DNA of 27,179 bases from Deinococcus marmoris DSM 12784 (lineage in GTDB: Bacteria > Deinococcota > Deinococci > Deinococcales > Deinococcaceae). Shown here piece after piece: positions 1-7,118 of the stretch. How positions within the stretch are numbered: the first letter of the stretch is position 1; every line of letters begins with the position of its first letter. The stretch covers positions 1 to 27,179 of the forward strand of contig NZ_JNIV01000066.1 of NCBI RefSeq assembly GCF_000701405.1, read 5' to 3'. The translations under genes were made by a program, and so were the position numbers. The notes under the pieces were generated by a model. That model made no database searches. It saw only the letters and a list, made by a program, of their open reading frames with translations, and was not told the origin of the DNA.

Positions 1-83
1 CCCAAGTCTGGGCGGGAACATTCACGGCTCCCCAACAGCCGTGAATCAGCAGCGTCGTGCGTCCATCCTTGCGCCACTCCGGG

Positions 84-287
84 TCAGTCGGTTTGCTCTG
101 AGGGGGAAAAATCCTGCTTCTGGCGCAGGTCAATGAGGGTCTGAAACAGTTCTCGCATGAGTGGACTCTGCTGGCGGAGTAGGGTCTGTTCCAGCTCAGC
201 AACGCTGAGCTGCCCCTCAGACTCTTCTAAAAGCTGATCCAGATGACGTTCCATGACCTGACTCAGCATTTCCCGTTCTGTTGCCAT
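84..287 (-). CDS. Hypothetical 67-aa protein, probably the frameshifted 5' part of a longer gene
   Basis: I do not recognise this protein. It is acidic, Glu/Gln/Leu-rich and predicted helical, and begins MATEREMLSQ. The frame stops at 84-86, but just before the stop the coding strand carries a run of five T and five C (complement of 102-111). Removing one base there opens a stop-free frame to the window edge, containing PEWRKDGRTTLLIHGCWGAV. That stretch loosely resembles the region before the zinc ribbon of some transposases. The more likely reading is therefore a gene that runs off the left edge and carries a one-base indel. The start has neither a good Shine-Dalgarno sequence nor a good -10 hexamer. 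Existence as a coding region is moderately likely; the transposase idea is weak. Confidence 0.45.
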   Translation of the reverse strand: MATEREMLSQVMERHLDQLLEESEGQLSVAELEQTLLRQQSPLMRELFQTLIDLRQKQDFSPSEQTD

Positions 288-363
288 GCACCATCATCCC
301 ATTTCAGCGGGATGCACCCATCTGGATGCCCAAGCGCCCTGTTTCTAAATTTCGCGCGCGGAC

Positions 364-391
364 TTGACCCGCAGAGCGGCTGTGCTATCTT
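364..391 (+). promoter_or_regulatory. Promoter of the SRP RNA gene
   Basis: TTGACC (364-369) and TATCTT (386-391) are separated by 16 bases. A TG one base upstream of the -10 gives an extended -10 element. Initiation about seven bases on would fall at 398-399, where the closing stem of the RNA begins. Confidence 0.75.
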
Positions 392-398
392 CGACGGC

Positions 399-500
<102 letters not shown>

Positions 501-550
501 TTTTTTTGCTTAATTATGGGCGGGGCATCCCGCCGTCGAAATGTCCGAAC

Positions 551-611
551 GTCTGAAGGTCTGAACGCGCAAGGAAAGCTCCGTCCTCGCGTTTAGACCT
601 TCAGACTTTTT
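551..611 (+). repeat. Long inverted repeat, possible strong terminator
   Basis: The 19-base arms 551-569 and 588-606 pair with one G-U. An inner AGGA/TCCT helix sits in the loop, and five T follow (607-611). The segment 559-568 can instead pair perfectly over 10 bases with 614-623, so two exclusive folds exist. It lies between ffs and the 3' end of the convergent gene at 629-1030. A backup terminator is the simplest reading; a small structured repeat is the alternative. Confidence 0.6.
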
Positions 612-628
612 GACGTTCAGACCACGCG

Positions 629-1030
629 CTAGCGTGTCTTCGGCTGCAAGGTCAGCACCTGAATCTCACGCACCACGCCCAGTTCGCGCAGACGCTCTCC
701 GTCCAGATCGCCTGCCCCGGCCAGCGCATCGGCTTTCTTGCGGTCCACCGTGGCGACTTCCAGGGCGGCAGCGTCGCCGAAGACCTCGCGGAAGCGGTCC
801 AGCGGGTATTCGACGCGGCGCGAGACCTTCAGCACGGCGCGGTAAAGATCGGTCTCGGCGCGCTCGCCTCCGGCCAGGGCGGCCTTGAGCTGCGTGCCCA
901 GCGCCTCACGCTCGGTTTCCAGGCCCTGGATGGTGTCCCGCAGCATGGCGTAGCGCTCCAGCAGTTCGTCTGTGGTGAATTCATCTGTGGTCAGGTCCTC
1001 GGCCCCGAATTCGTCTGAGGTGTCGGTCAT
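629..1030 (-). CDS. Conserved-looking hypothetical coiled-coil protein (133 aa)
   Basis: I do not recognise the family. The first 25 residues are acidic and Thr/Asp/Glu-rich ([18 protein letters not shown]). Residues of about 27-70 form a likely coiled coil, and a mixed segment follows that includes [17 protein letters not shown]. It is probably cytoplasmic, with no signal peptide or membrane segment. The frame extends upstream to 1159, but the start at 1030 is preferred because TATGCT (complement of 1037-1042) lies six bases before that ATG, the leaderless arrangement seen throughout the window. The upstream extension would also run into the divergent carbonic anhydrase gene and is Pro/Ala/Arg-rich, like non-coding GC-rich DNA. 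Confidence 0.7.
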   Translation of the reverse strand: MTDTSDEFGAEDLTTDEFTTDELLERYAMLRDTIQGLETEREALGTQLKAALAGGERAETDLYRAVLKVSRRVEYPLDRFREVFGDAAALEVATVDRKKADALAGAGDLDGERLRELGVVREIQVLTLQPKTR

Positions 1031-1036
1031 GCCCTG

Positions 1037-1042
1037 AGCATA
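1037..1042 (-). promoter_or_regulatory. -10 element for leaderless gene at 1030
   Basis: TATGCT on the minus strand is followed by six bases and the ATG. It decides the start of the 133-aa protein. Confidence 0.5.
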
Positions 1043-1096
1043 GGGCAGAGGTGCGCCGCCGTGGACAGGGCGTGGATACGGCGGCGGAGGAGCGGC

Positions 1097-1102
1097 TAGA
1101 CT
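1097..1102 (+). promoter_or_regulatory. -10 element for leaderless carbonic anhydrase gene
   Basis: TAGACT is followed by eight bases and the ATG at 1111. No Shine-Dalgarno sequence is present between them. Confidence 0.55.
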
Positions 1103-1110
1103 CGGCACAG

Positions 1111-1875
1111 ATGACCACTTCTCCCGACGCCTCAGCGCCCGCGCAGACCCCAGAGCCAACCGCTGTCCAGTCCACCGCCCAACTGGAGCGCCGCATTCTG
1201 GACGCCATCCGGCGCGGGGCCAGCATGGAAGACATCGCCGCGCTGCGCCACCACACCGATATCCAGACGCCCGCCGGGGCCATCGAGGCGCTGAAGGACG
1301 GCAACGCCCGTTTCTTCCGGGGCAAGAGCGGACGGCCCGAGTTGGACGTCAACGAACGCCGCGCGCAGATCATGGGCCAGACGCCCTACGCCGCCGTGCT
1401 GGCCTGTAGCGACAGCCGCGTGCCAGTAGAACTGGTTTTCGATGTAGGTCTGGGCGACCTGTTCGTGGTGCGGGTGGCGGGAAACGTGGTGGGCGAGTCG
1501 GGGCTGGGTACGCTGGAATACGCCATCCGGCATCTGGACGTCCACCTGATCATGGTGATGGGCCACGAGTCGTGCGGGGCGGTGGCCGCCGCCATGCTGT
1601 CCCCGGAACAGATTGCCCAGGAGCCGGACAACCTCCAGAGCATCATCCACCGCATCACGCCCAGTCTGGTGGACATGCCGCGCATCCGCGACAAGAAGGC
1701 CCGGATGCGCGAGGCCGTGCTGAACAACGTGCGCCATCAGGTTCAGATGCTGCGCGCGCAGTCCGTGATCCAGGAAGCCGAGGCCAGCGGCCAGGTTCAG
1801 GTGATCGGCGGCTATTACGAGATCGGCAGCGGCGCGGTGGATTTTCTGGTGGATGAGGCGGATCTGCTGCCCTGA
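1111..1875 (+). CDS. Beta-class carbonic anhydrase
   Basis: This zinc enzyme interconverts CO2 and bicarbonate in the cytoplasm, supplying bicarbonate for carboxylases and pH balance. The family core is plain: ACSDSRVP supplies Cys99 (Zn ligand) with the Asp101/Arg103 dyad, and GHESCGAV supplies His152 and Cys155 (Zn ligands). [15 protein letters not shown] is the usual linker between them. The protein has 254 aa, with about 40 extra N-terminal residues rich in Ala, Pro and Thr before the family domain. An in-frame start exists at 1051, but TAGACT eight bases before the ATG at 1111 favours a leaderless start there. It is divergent from the gene at 629-1030 and convergent with lysA, with a 16-base gap and no visible terminator between them. 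Confidence 0.93.
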   Translation: MTTSPDASAPAQTPEPTAVQSTAQLERRILDAIRRGASMEDIAALRHHTDIQTPAGAIEALKDGNARFFRGKSGRPELDVNERRAQIMGQTPYAAVLACSDSRVPVELVFDVGLGDLFVVRVAGNVVGESGLGTLEYAIRHLDVHLIMVMGHESCGAVAAAMLSPEQIAQEPDNLQSIIHRITPSLVDMPRIRDKKARMREAVLNNVRHQVQMLRAQSVIQEAEASGQVQVIGGYYEIGSGAVDFLVDEADLLP

Positions 1876-1891
1876 GAAAACGGCGGCTATC

Positions 1892-3046
1892 TTAAATTTC
1901 TGCTGCCCACACGTCCTGCGGGGTCTCGCGGTGGCGGATCACGGTCCAGTCCGCACCGCCTTCCCTTCCCGGTTCGTACAGCGCCTCGGCAGGGCGGGAG
2001 CGGGTCAGGTAAGTGCCGCTCATGGCCGCGCCGTAGGCCCCCGCCTCCCCGATGGCGACGAGTGCGCCGCGCGTGGGCTGAGGCATGGAAATGTCGCGTG
2101 CCAGCAGATCGCCGCTCTCACAGGCAGGTCCGGCGATGTCCCAGGTTTCCACCTCGCCACCGTCCCACAGCGGCGTGACCGGATGCTCTGCGCCGTACAG
2201 CATGGGCCGCAGCAACTCGGTCATGCCCGCGTCCACCAGACAGAAGTTGCGTCCGGTGCGCTTGGTGCCCACCACACGGGTCAGCAGCGTTCCGGCGCGC
2301 GCCACCAGATACCGGCCCGGCTCCACCCACAGCTCCGCGCCGAAAGCAGAGGCAGCCGCCCGCGCTTCACGGGCAATCCCATGCAGATCGGCGTCTAGGC
2401 CCCAGCCCCCGCCCGCGTCCAGGACGGCCAGCGGCCCGGTCTGCTCCCGCATTTCGGACAAACGCCCAAAGGCCGCCGTGAAGTCGTGGGCGTCCCGGAT
2501 CGCGCTGCCGATGTGGACGTGCAACCCCAGCGCGGTGTGTCCGGCGTCGCGCAGGGCGTCCAGCACACGCGGGGCCTGGGCAAGCGTCACGCCGAACTTG
2601 CTGCCCGCCGCGCCTGTGGCCAGATGGTCATGGGTGCTGACCGCCAGCGCCGGATTTACCCGCACCAGCGCGCGGGAGTGGGGGGGCAACAGGGGCACCT
2701 CTTCCTCGCGGTCCACGATAAATGTTGCGCCCAGCCGCGCGCCAGTCAGATATTCGGCCTCGGATTTGGCGGGACCGTTCACCAGAATCCGTTCGCCGGA
2801 TGCCCCCACCGCCTCCGCGCGGGCCAGTTCGCCGGAGCTGACGCACTCAAAGCCCACCCCGGCGGCGTTCAGACGGCGCAGCAACGTGAGATTGGGATTG
2901 GCCTTCATGGCGTAATACACCCGCGCCGTGCCAAAGGCGGAACGCACCCGTGCCAGAGCGGCATCCAACTCGGCGGCGTCGTAGACATAGAGCGGCGTGC
3001 CGAAGCGTTCGGCAGCCGTTTGGAGGGCGGTGGTGGGAATGGTCAC
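1892..3046 (-). CDS. lysA: Diaminopimelate decarboxylase (fold type III PLP enzyme)
   Basis: The family converts meso-diaminopimelate to L-lysine. Visible features are YYAMKAN with the PLP lysine Lys48, HVHIGSAI, the glycine-rich DAGGGWG phosphate loop, EPGRYLVARAG, and CESGD with Cys309/Glu310, the active-site pair brought in from the partner subunit. CESGD fits DAP decarboxylase better than ornithine or arginine decarboxylases. At 384 aa it is slightly shorter than typical LysA (about 420). The start is GTG, with TACCCT six bases upstream, so probably leaderless. It lies 54 bases downstream of tilS-tadA in the same direction but with its own promoter. Substrate is worth checking, because known Deinococcus make lysine by the alpha-aminoadipate route and use ornithine in peptidoglycan. 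Confidence 0.88.
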   Translation of the reverse strand: MTIPTTALQTAAERFGTPLYVYDAAELDAALARVRSAFGTARVYYAMKANPNLTLLRRLNAAGVGFECVSSGELARAEAVGASGERILVNGPAKSEAEYLTGARLGATFIVDREEEVPLLPPHSRALVRVNPALAVSTHDHLATGAAGSKFGVTLAQAPRVLDALRDAGHTALGLHVHIGSAIRDAHDFTAAFGRLSEMREQTGPLAVLDAGGGWGLDADLHGIAREARAAASAFGAELWVEPGRYLVARAGTLLTRVVGTKRTGRNFCLVDAGMTELLRPMLYGAEHPVTPLWDGGEVETWDIAGPACESGDLLARDISMPQPTRGALVAIGEAGAYGAAMSGTYLTRSRPAEALYEPGREGGADWTVIRHRETPQDVWAAEI

Positions 3047-3052
3047 GTGAGG

Positions 3053-3058
3053 AGGGTA
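3053..3058 (-). promoter_or_regulatory. -10 element for leaderless lysA
   Basis: TACCCT on the minus strand lies six bases before the GTG start and supports the non-ATG start codon. Confidence 0.55.
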
Positions 3059-3099
3059 TCAAGTCGGGCCGGACAGTGGGACGTAGTCATGGAACGCAT

Positions 3100-4701
3100 T
3101 CAGGAATTGCTGGCTCCCCGAATGCCCTGGAAGGTGGCCCGTAAGAGCCGCGCCGCCTCCGCCGCTCGCACGCCGCATGTGACTGAGGGCGCGTGGCCCC
3201 AGTGGTCACCCAGCAGGTCGGTCACGCCTCCCAGCGCCCCCGCTTTGGGATTGGATGCCCCGTAAACAATGTGGCCCACCCGTGCCTCCAGCGCCGCGCC
3301 CAGGCACATCGGGCAGGGTTCCAGGGTCACGATGAGGGTGCAACCGCCCAGATAGGGTGTTCCCAGCGTGACGGCAGCTTCCCGGAGCGCGGCGAGTTCG
3401 GCGTGGCGGGTCATGTCGCCGTCCGCCCGCGAGGTGTTGCGGCCCCGGCCAATCACTTTGCCGTCCGGGCCGAGAACCACCGCGCCCACCGGAACCTCCT
3501 GTTCGGCTGCCGCCTGCCGGGCCAGTGTCAGCGCCTCGCCCATCCCGGCGTGAATGGGGTCCGGGGCCACGCCCGCCGCCGCCCGCGCACCCACCGCCCA
3601 GACCGCAGGCTTCAGGCCCACCCACTGCACGCCCTCGCCGGAGACCAGCAGCGGCACGGCGTTCCGGTCCCCACGCGGAATCTTCAGATCGGTCAGCACG
3701 TCGCTGAGCTTGCGCGTTCCACCCGGCAGATGAATGCGGTCCCCGTCCTGCCGCGTGCGGCGTTGCCAGCCGGGGGGTAGAGGAAAATCGGGTTCGGGCC
3801 AGGGCTGGGAGAGCAGATGCAGCCGCCCGTCCGTGACCGTGGCCTCCCGCGCATCCGGCAGGGTCAGGTGGACCGTCTCGCCCGTTCCCAGCCCCTCCGC
3901 CAGCGTTTCCAGATGCCCGGCATGGAACGACAGCCCCGCCCCCACCAGCTCCCGGCGCACGAAGCGGCGCAATACGGCAGCAGGTTGCTTTTGCAGGGGC
4001 GTGTGCGGCGTCAGGTGGGAGGCCAGAACGGTCAGCGCGCCGTCGTCCTGTGCGGCATAGCGGGCCACCCGTGCCAGACTCGCCTCGGCTCCTGAAAAGC
4101 GGGCGCTTAACACCGGCATGACCTCGCGGCGAATCCAGGCGCGGGTGAAGGTGGGGTCAGCGTTGGAGGCGTCCTCGCGCCAGCTCTGGCCCAGCGCGTG
4201 CAGAAAGGCTTCCAGATCGGCGCGCGGCACGGCCAGCCAGAGACGGCGCACCCGGCCCCGTTCGGCGGGAATGCCGTTCAGGACTGCCTCGCCGCGCAGC
4301 ACTTGCATCAGCACGGTCTCGGCCACATCACGACGGGTGTGGGCGGTCAGGACGGCTGTTGCGCGGTGTCGCTTCGCTACGCGCCCTAGAAAGTCGTAGC
4401 GCACCCGGCGGGCCGCGTCCTCCAGATTCCAGCCACGCGCCGCCGCCACCGCCGCCACATCCACCCGCGCGGACTCGTAAGGAACACCCAGCTTCCCGGC
4501 CAGTTCGGCCACCCAGCGGGCATCCTCCGCCGATTCGGGGCGCAGGGCGTGGTCTAGGTGAACGGCGACTGGCCGCGCCCCAGCCAGCACCAGCGCCCGC
4601 AGCAGCGCCACCGAATCCGCCCCGCCCGACACGCCCACCACCACAACCTGCCCGGCGTAGGGGGCAAGGGGCTGGGCCAGATGGGGGGGCAGGGCGGACA
4701 T
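3100..4701 (-). CDS. tilS-tadA: Fused tRNA(Ile) lysidine synthetase - tRNA adenosine(34) deaminase (TilS-TadA)
   Basis: Residues of about 15-380 are TilS, which uses ATP and lysine to turn C34 of the CAU-anticodon tRNA(Ile) into lysidine. The PP-loop SGGADS is at 25-30, HLDHALRP follows, and a C-terminal TilS domain is visible (RTRQDGDRIHLPGGTRKLSD). Residues of about 385-533 are TadA, which deaminates A34 of tRNA(Arg) to inosine. The zinc/catalytic set is complete: His433 and Glu435 in HAE, Cys463 and Cys466 in PCPMC. Nothing in the frame looks broken, so this is a genuine two-domain protein of 533 aa. An ATG at 4710 is in frame, but TACAAT (4714-4709) overlaps it and lies seven bases before the ATG at 4701, making 4701 the better start. 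A separate tadA may or may not exist elsewhere. Confidence 0.92.
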   Translation of the reverse strand: MSALPPHLAQPLAPYAGQVVVVGVSGGADSVALLRALVLAGARPVAVHLDHALRPESAEDARWVAELAGKLGVPYESARVDVAAVAAARGWNLEDAARRVRYDFLGRVAKRHRATAVLTAHTRRDVAETVLMQVLRGEAVLNGIPAERGRVRRLWLAVPRADLEAFLHALGQSWREDASNADPTFTRAWIRREVMPVLSARFSGAEASLARVARYAAQDDGALTVLASHLTPHTPLQKQPAAVLRRFVRRELVGAGLSFHAGHLETLAEGLGTGETVHLTLPDAREATVTDGRLHLLSQPWPEPDFPLPPGWQRRTRQDGDRIHLPGGTRKLSDVLTDLKIPRGDRNAVPLLVSGEGVQWVGLKPAVWAVGARAAAGVAPDPIHAGMGEALTLARQAAAEQEVPVGAVVLGPDGKVIGRGRNTSRADGDMTRHAELAALREAAVTLGTPYLGGCTLIVTLEPCPMCLGAALEARVGHIVYGASNPKAGALGGVTDLLGDHWGHAPSVTCGVRAAEAARLLRATFQGIRGASNS

Positions 4702-4708
4702 GGGGGGC

Positions 4709-4714
4709 ATTGTA
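4709..4714 (-). promoter_or_regulatory. -10 element for leaderless tilS-tadA
   Basis: TACAAT lies seven bases before the ATG at 4701 and overlaps the alternative ATG at 4710, which a transcript from this promoter would not contain. Confidence 0.6.
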
Positions 4715-4776
4715 TTTGGGGACGGGTGGGGTGGAGAGTTCTGGACAGACAGCCTAGCTGTAGGTGAATGAGCAAG

Positions 4777-5072
4777 AGCAGGCTCCGCCTGCTACCCCCC
4801 TCCCAGCCTCCCCCACAAGGGGGGAGGAGCTAAAAGCCAAGGCGCGTTGTTTCATTCAGCACACGAAAACGTCAACTGAGCAGCAACCGAAGGCCGTCGG
4901 GCGCGTAGCGGACGGGCCGCATTCAGCGTAACGGAGCCGGGTATCAGACCCGGAGGCCACCGCCCTTTCCCGCCGATAACGCCCGATAACCCCTGCCCAG
5001 TGCAACGTTCGCTCCCCCGTCCCCCCTGGGGATGGGGGCTGGGGGGTGGGGCAAAAAGCTCAAGCCAAAGCC
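4777..5072. repeat. Gene-free stretch rich in hairpins, possible intergenic repeat element
   Basis: No convincing gene lies between 4702 and 5117. Two hairpins open the stretch: AGCAGG/CCTGCT at 4777-4793 and CCTCCCCC/GGGGGGAGG at 4807-4827. C- and G-rich runs near 5021-5060 resemble an inverted, degenerate copy of the second hairpin region. This gives a roughly 300-bp segment bounded by imperfect inverted ends. A short minus-strand frame inside it lacks start signals and protein-like composition. It looks like a small structured intergenic repeat, but only one copy is in this window, so that is an inference. Confidence 0.35.
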
Positions 5073-5105
5073 TCCCCGCCCACAGGCCACCCAACCCCAA
5101 ATCCC

Positions 5106-5111
5106 TACAAT
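5106..5111 (+). promoter_or_regulatory. -10 element for leaderless NUDIX gene
   Basis: TACAAT lies six bases before the ATG at 5118. It excludes the longer in-frame start at 5046. Confidence 0.6.
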
Positions 5112-5117
5112 GCCCGC

Positions 5118-5645
5118 ATGACTGGCGACGCCCGGACCATCTACGACGGACACATCCTGAAGCTGGAACTGCTGGACAACAAATGGGAGGTGATCCGCCA
5201 CGCCGACGCGGTGGCCGTGCTGGCGCTGAACGACGCGGGCGAGATGCTGCTGGTGCGCCAGTTCCGCCGCGCCGTGGACGCCCACACCCTGGAAGCCCCG
5301 GCGGGCCTGATCGACGCCGGGGAATCCCCCGAAGCCGCCGCCCGCCGGGAACTCCAGGAAGAGGCTGGACTGGACGGCAACATGCGCCTGCTGACCCGCT
5401 TTTATTCCAGCCCCGGTTTCTGCGACGAGCAACTGTATGTGTTCCAGGCCACCAACCTGCGCGAGAGTCGATTGCCGCACGACGACGACGAGGACATCGA
5501 GGTGGTCTGGATGGCCCCCCAGAAAGTGCTGGACGGCCTGCGCGGGGGCCGGATCATCGGCAGCGCGACGACGGTGGCGGCGGCGCTGTACGCCCTTCAG
5601 AGCCTGAATGGGCAGGATTCAGCAGCAGCGGTGGCAGACGAGTGA
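5118..5645 (+). CDS. NUDIX hydrolase, ADP-ribose pyrophosphatase type
   Basis: The protein has 175 aa. The Nudix box is complete at residues 63-85 (G63, E69, R77-E78, E81-E82, G84) and coordinates the Mg2+ that drives hydrolysis of X-linked nucleoside diphosphates. The preceding strands (VRQFRRAVDAHTLEAPAG) and length match the ADP-ribose/ADP-sugar pyrophosphatase branch (NudF-like), which clears ADP-ribose from NAD turnover. Substrate within the NUDIX family cannot be fixed from sequence alone. The start is chosen from the TACAAT element six bases upstream; the longer frame from 5046 is low-complexity. Its TGA overlaps the GTG of ribF, so the two genes are translationally coupled, which links NUDIX activity with FMN/FAD synthesis. 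Confidence 0.87.
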   Translation: MTGDARTIYDGHILKLELLDNKWEVIRHADAVAVLALNDAGEMLLVRQFRRAVDAHTLEAPAGLIDAGESPEAAARRELQEEAGLDGNMRLLTRFYSSPGFCDEQLYVFQATNLRESRLPHDDDEDIEVVWMAPQKVLDGLRGGRIIGSATTVAAALYALQSLNGQDSAAAVADE

Positions 5646-6541
5646 AGACCTACGTTTCGCCCGCCCAGCGCCCGGACACCGAAACGGTGGTGGCCGTCGG
5701 CTCCTTCGACGGAGTGCATCTGGGGCATCAGGCGCTGATCGCCCAGCTCAAGGCCAAAGCGCGCGAACACCGCGTGCCCAGCGTGGTCTACACCTTCGAT
5801 CCGCCCACGCGGGTGCTGACCCAGGGCGTGGAATTCCTGTCCACCCTGCCGGAAAAGCTGGACCTGCTTACCCGCTACGGCGTGGACGAGACGATTGCCA
5901 TGTCCTTTACCCCCGAATTTGCCGCCCGGCCCAAGGAGGCGTTTCTGGACGACCTGCGGACGCTGCGCCCGCGCACGGTGGTGGTGGGCGAGGACTTCCA
6001 TTTCGGGCGTGGACGCGCTGGGGGCGTGGAAGACCTGCGCGGCGTGGCCGCCGAGGTGGTGGCCCTGCCGATGCACCAACTGGGCGGCGAGGACATCAAA
6101 AGCACCCGCATCCGCGAGTTGCTGGCAAGCGGCGACGTGGACGGCGCAGGAAGGTTACTGGGCCGCCACTACGACGCGCAGGGGGTGGTGGTTCAGGGCG
6201 ATCAACTGGGCCGCACGATTGGCTGGCCCACCGCCAACATCGGCGTGCCGGACGGCAAGGCGCTGCCGATGGGCGTGTTCGCGGTGGTGGCGCTGGGGGA
6301 CCGGGGCGAGCGCTGGCACGGGATGGCGAATGTCGGTTTTCGGCCCACGGTGAACGGCAAAACACGCCGTTTCGAGGTGCATCTGTTCGACTTCGAGGGC
6401 AACCTGTACGGCAAGGAGCTTCAGGTCAAGTTCTTCACACACCTGCGCGGCGAGCAGAAATTTGGCGGGCTGGACGAGCTGAAGGCGCAACTGGCCCGCG
6501 ACGCCCAGGGGGCACAGGCGGCACTCAGCGACGTGCGCTGA
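5642..6541 (+). CDS. ribF: Bifunctional riboflavin kinase / FMN adenylyltransferase
   Basis: This enzyme makes FMN from riboflavin and then FAD from FMN. The N-terminal nucleotidyltransferase domain has GSFDGVHLGH near residues 20-29 and the family STRIRELL segment near 155. The C-terminal kinase domain has GWPTANI at 194-200, followed by GVFAVV and the usual NVGFRPTV strand. At 299 aa the length is normal. The GTG start at 5642 overlaps the upstream TGA (GTGA), and no separate promoter or FMN riboswitch lies in front, so expression follows the NUDIX gene. The 3' end overlaps the convergent gene at 6525 by 17 bases. Confidence 0.94.
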   Translation: MKTYVSPAQRPDTETVVAVGSFDGVHLGHQALIAQLKAKAREHRVPSVVYTFDPPTRVLTQGVEFLSTLPEKLDLLTRYGVDETIAMSFTPEFAARPKEAFLDDLRTLRPRTVVVGEDFHFGRGRAGGVEDLRGVAAEVVALPMHQLGGEDIKSTRIRELLASGDVDGAGRLLGRHYDAQGVVVQGDQLGRTIGWPTANIGVPDGKALPMGVFAVVALGDRGERWHGMANVGFRPTVNGKTRRFEVHLFDFEGNLYGKELQVKFFTHLRGEQKFGGLDELKAQLARDAQGAQAALSDVR

Positions 6542-7046
6542 ACTTGGTTACCCGCCATTCGGCGTTACCGTCGGCCAGCGGACTGAACTGCGAGCCGCTG
6601 TAGGAGGTGGTGGGATGGCCGTCTGCGGCGCTGTAGGTCACGCGCAGATCGGCGCAGGGCTGTGAGCGTTGATACGTGATGGCGCGCGTGATTTCCAGAA
6701 ACAGGGCCTCCACCGGGCCGACGTTCAGCCCCTCCGGGAGCCTCTGTTCCAGGGGGCCTTGAGACACGACGGCCTTGATGCGCCCGCCCTCCACCGTCAC
6801 CGTCACGTCGGGAAAGCGCACGGGCGCGGCAATCCGGGCAAAATCATAGCTGTAGTTCTGGATGCCCGCCGCCTTCCAGAGGGCGCGGGCCGTCTTCAAT
6901 TCCGCCTCCAGACGGGCGAAATCGGGCCGCACATAACCGGGAGCGCAGGTCTGTGCGGCGGGACCGACAGGAATGCCGCCGTCCGCACCGCCCGCTTCAG
7001 CGCAGGCCACGCAGCTCAGGGCCATCAACAGGGCAAACCGTTTCAT
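6525..7046 (-). CDS. Secreted or lipoprotein DUF6174-like protein
   Basis: The protein has 173 aa. A short basic start and hydrophobic segment (MKRFALLMALSCVACAEAGG) form a signal peptide; either of two cysteines could be lipidated, though neither sits in an ideal lipobox. The mature part has the pattern of the DUF6174 family (W..AGIQNYSYDFARI..., then DVTVTVEGGRIKAVV), whose function is unknown. The start at 7046 is preferred because CATGCT lies seven bases before it and a basic residue directly precedes the hydrophobic core; 7058 is an alternative. The gene is divergent from mqnD and its last 17 bases overlap the end of ribF on the other strand. Family assignment is from memory of the motif pattern. 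Confidence 0.65.
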   Translation of the reverse strand: MKRFALLMALSCVACAEAGGADGGIPVGPAAQTCAPGYVRPDFARLEAELKTARALWKAAGIQNYSYDFARIAAPVRFPDVTVTVEGGRIKAVVSQGPLEQRLPEGLNVGPVEALFLEITRAITYQRSQPCADLRVTYSAADGHPTTSYSGSQFSPLADGNAEWRVTKFSARR

Positions 7047-7104
7047 GCGGGGCAGCATGGAGCAGCAGTGTGATGAACCGCTGATCACGCCACAAGAGAC
7101 GGCG

Positions 7105-7110
7105 TACCCT
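7105..7110 (+). promoter_or_regulatory. -10 element for leaderless mqnD
   Basis: TACCCT lies eight bases before the ATG at 7119, with no Shine-Dalgarno sequence between. Confidence 0.5.
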
Positions 7111-7118
7111 GAATCTCA

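Noticed and set aside
4852..5100. An 82-codon minus-strand frame in the gene-free stretch
   Set aside because: It is made of G-, P- and R-rich translation of the repeat-like segment, with no ribosome binding site or -10 at the start. It is more likely part of a structured repeat.
5600..5645. FMN riboswitch for ribF
   Set aside because: ribF starts inside the upstream stop codon, leaving no leader, and no RFN-type conserved sequence is seen upstream of the NUDIX gene.
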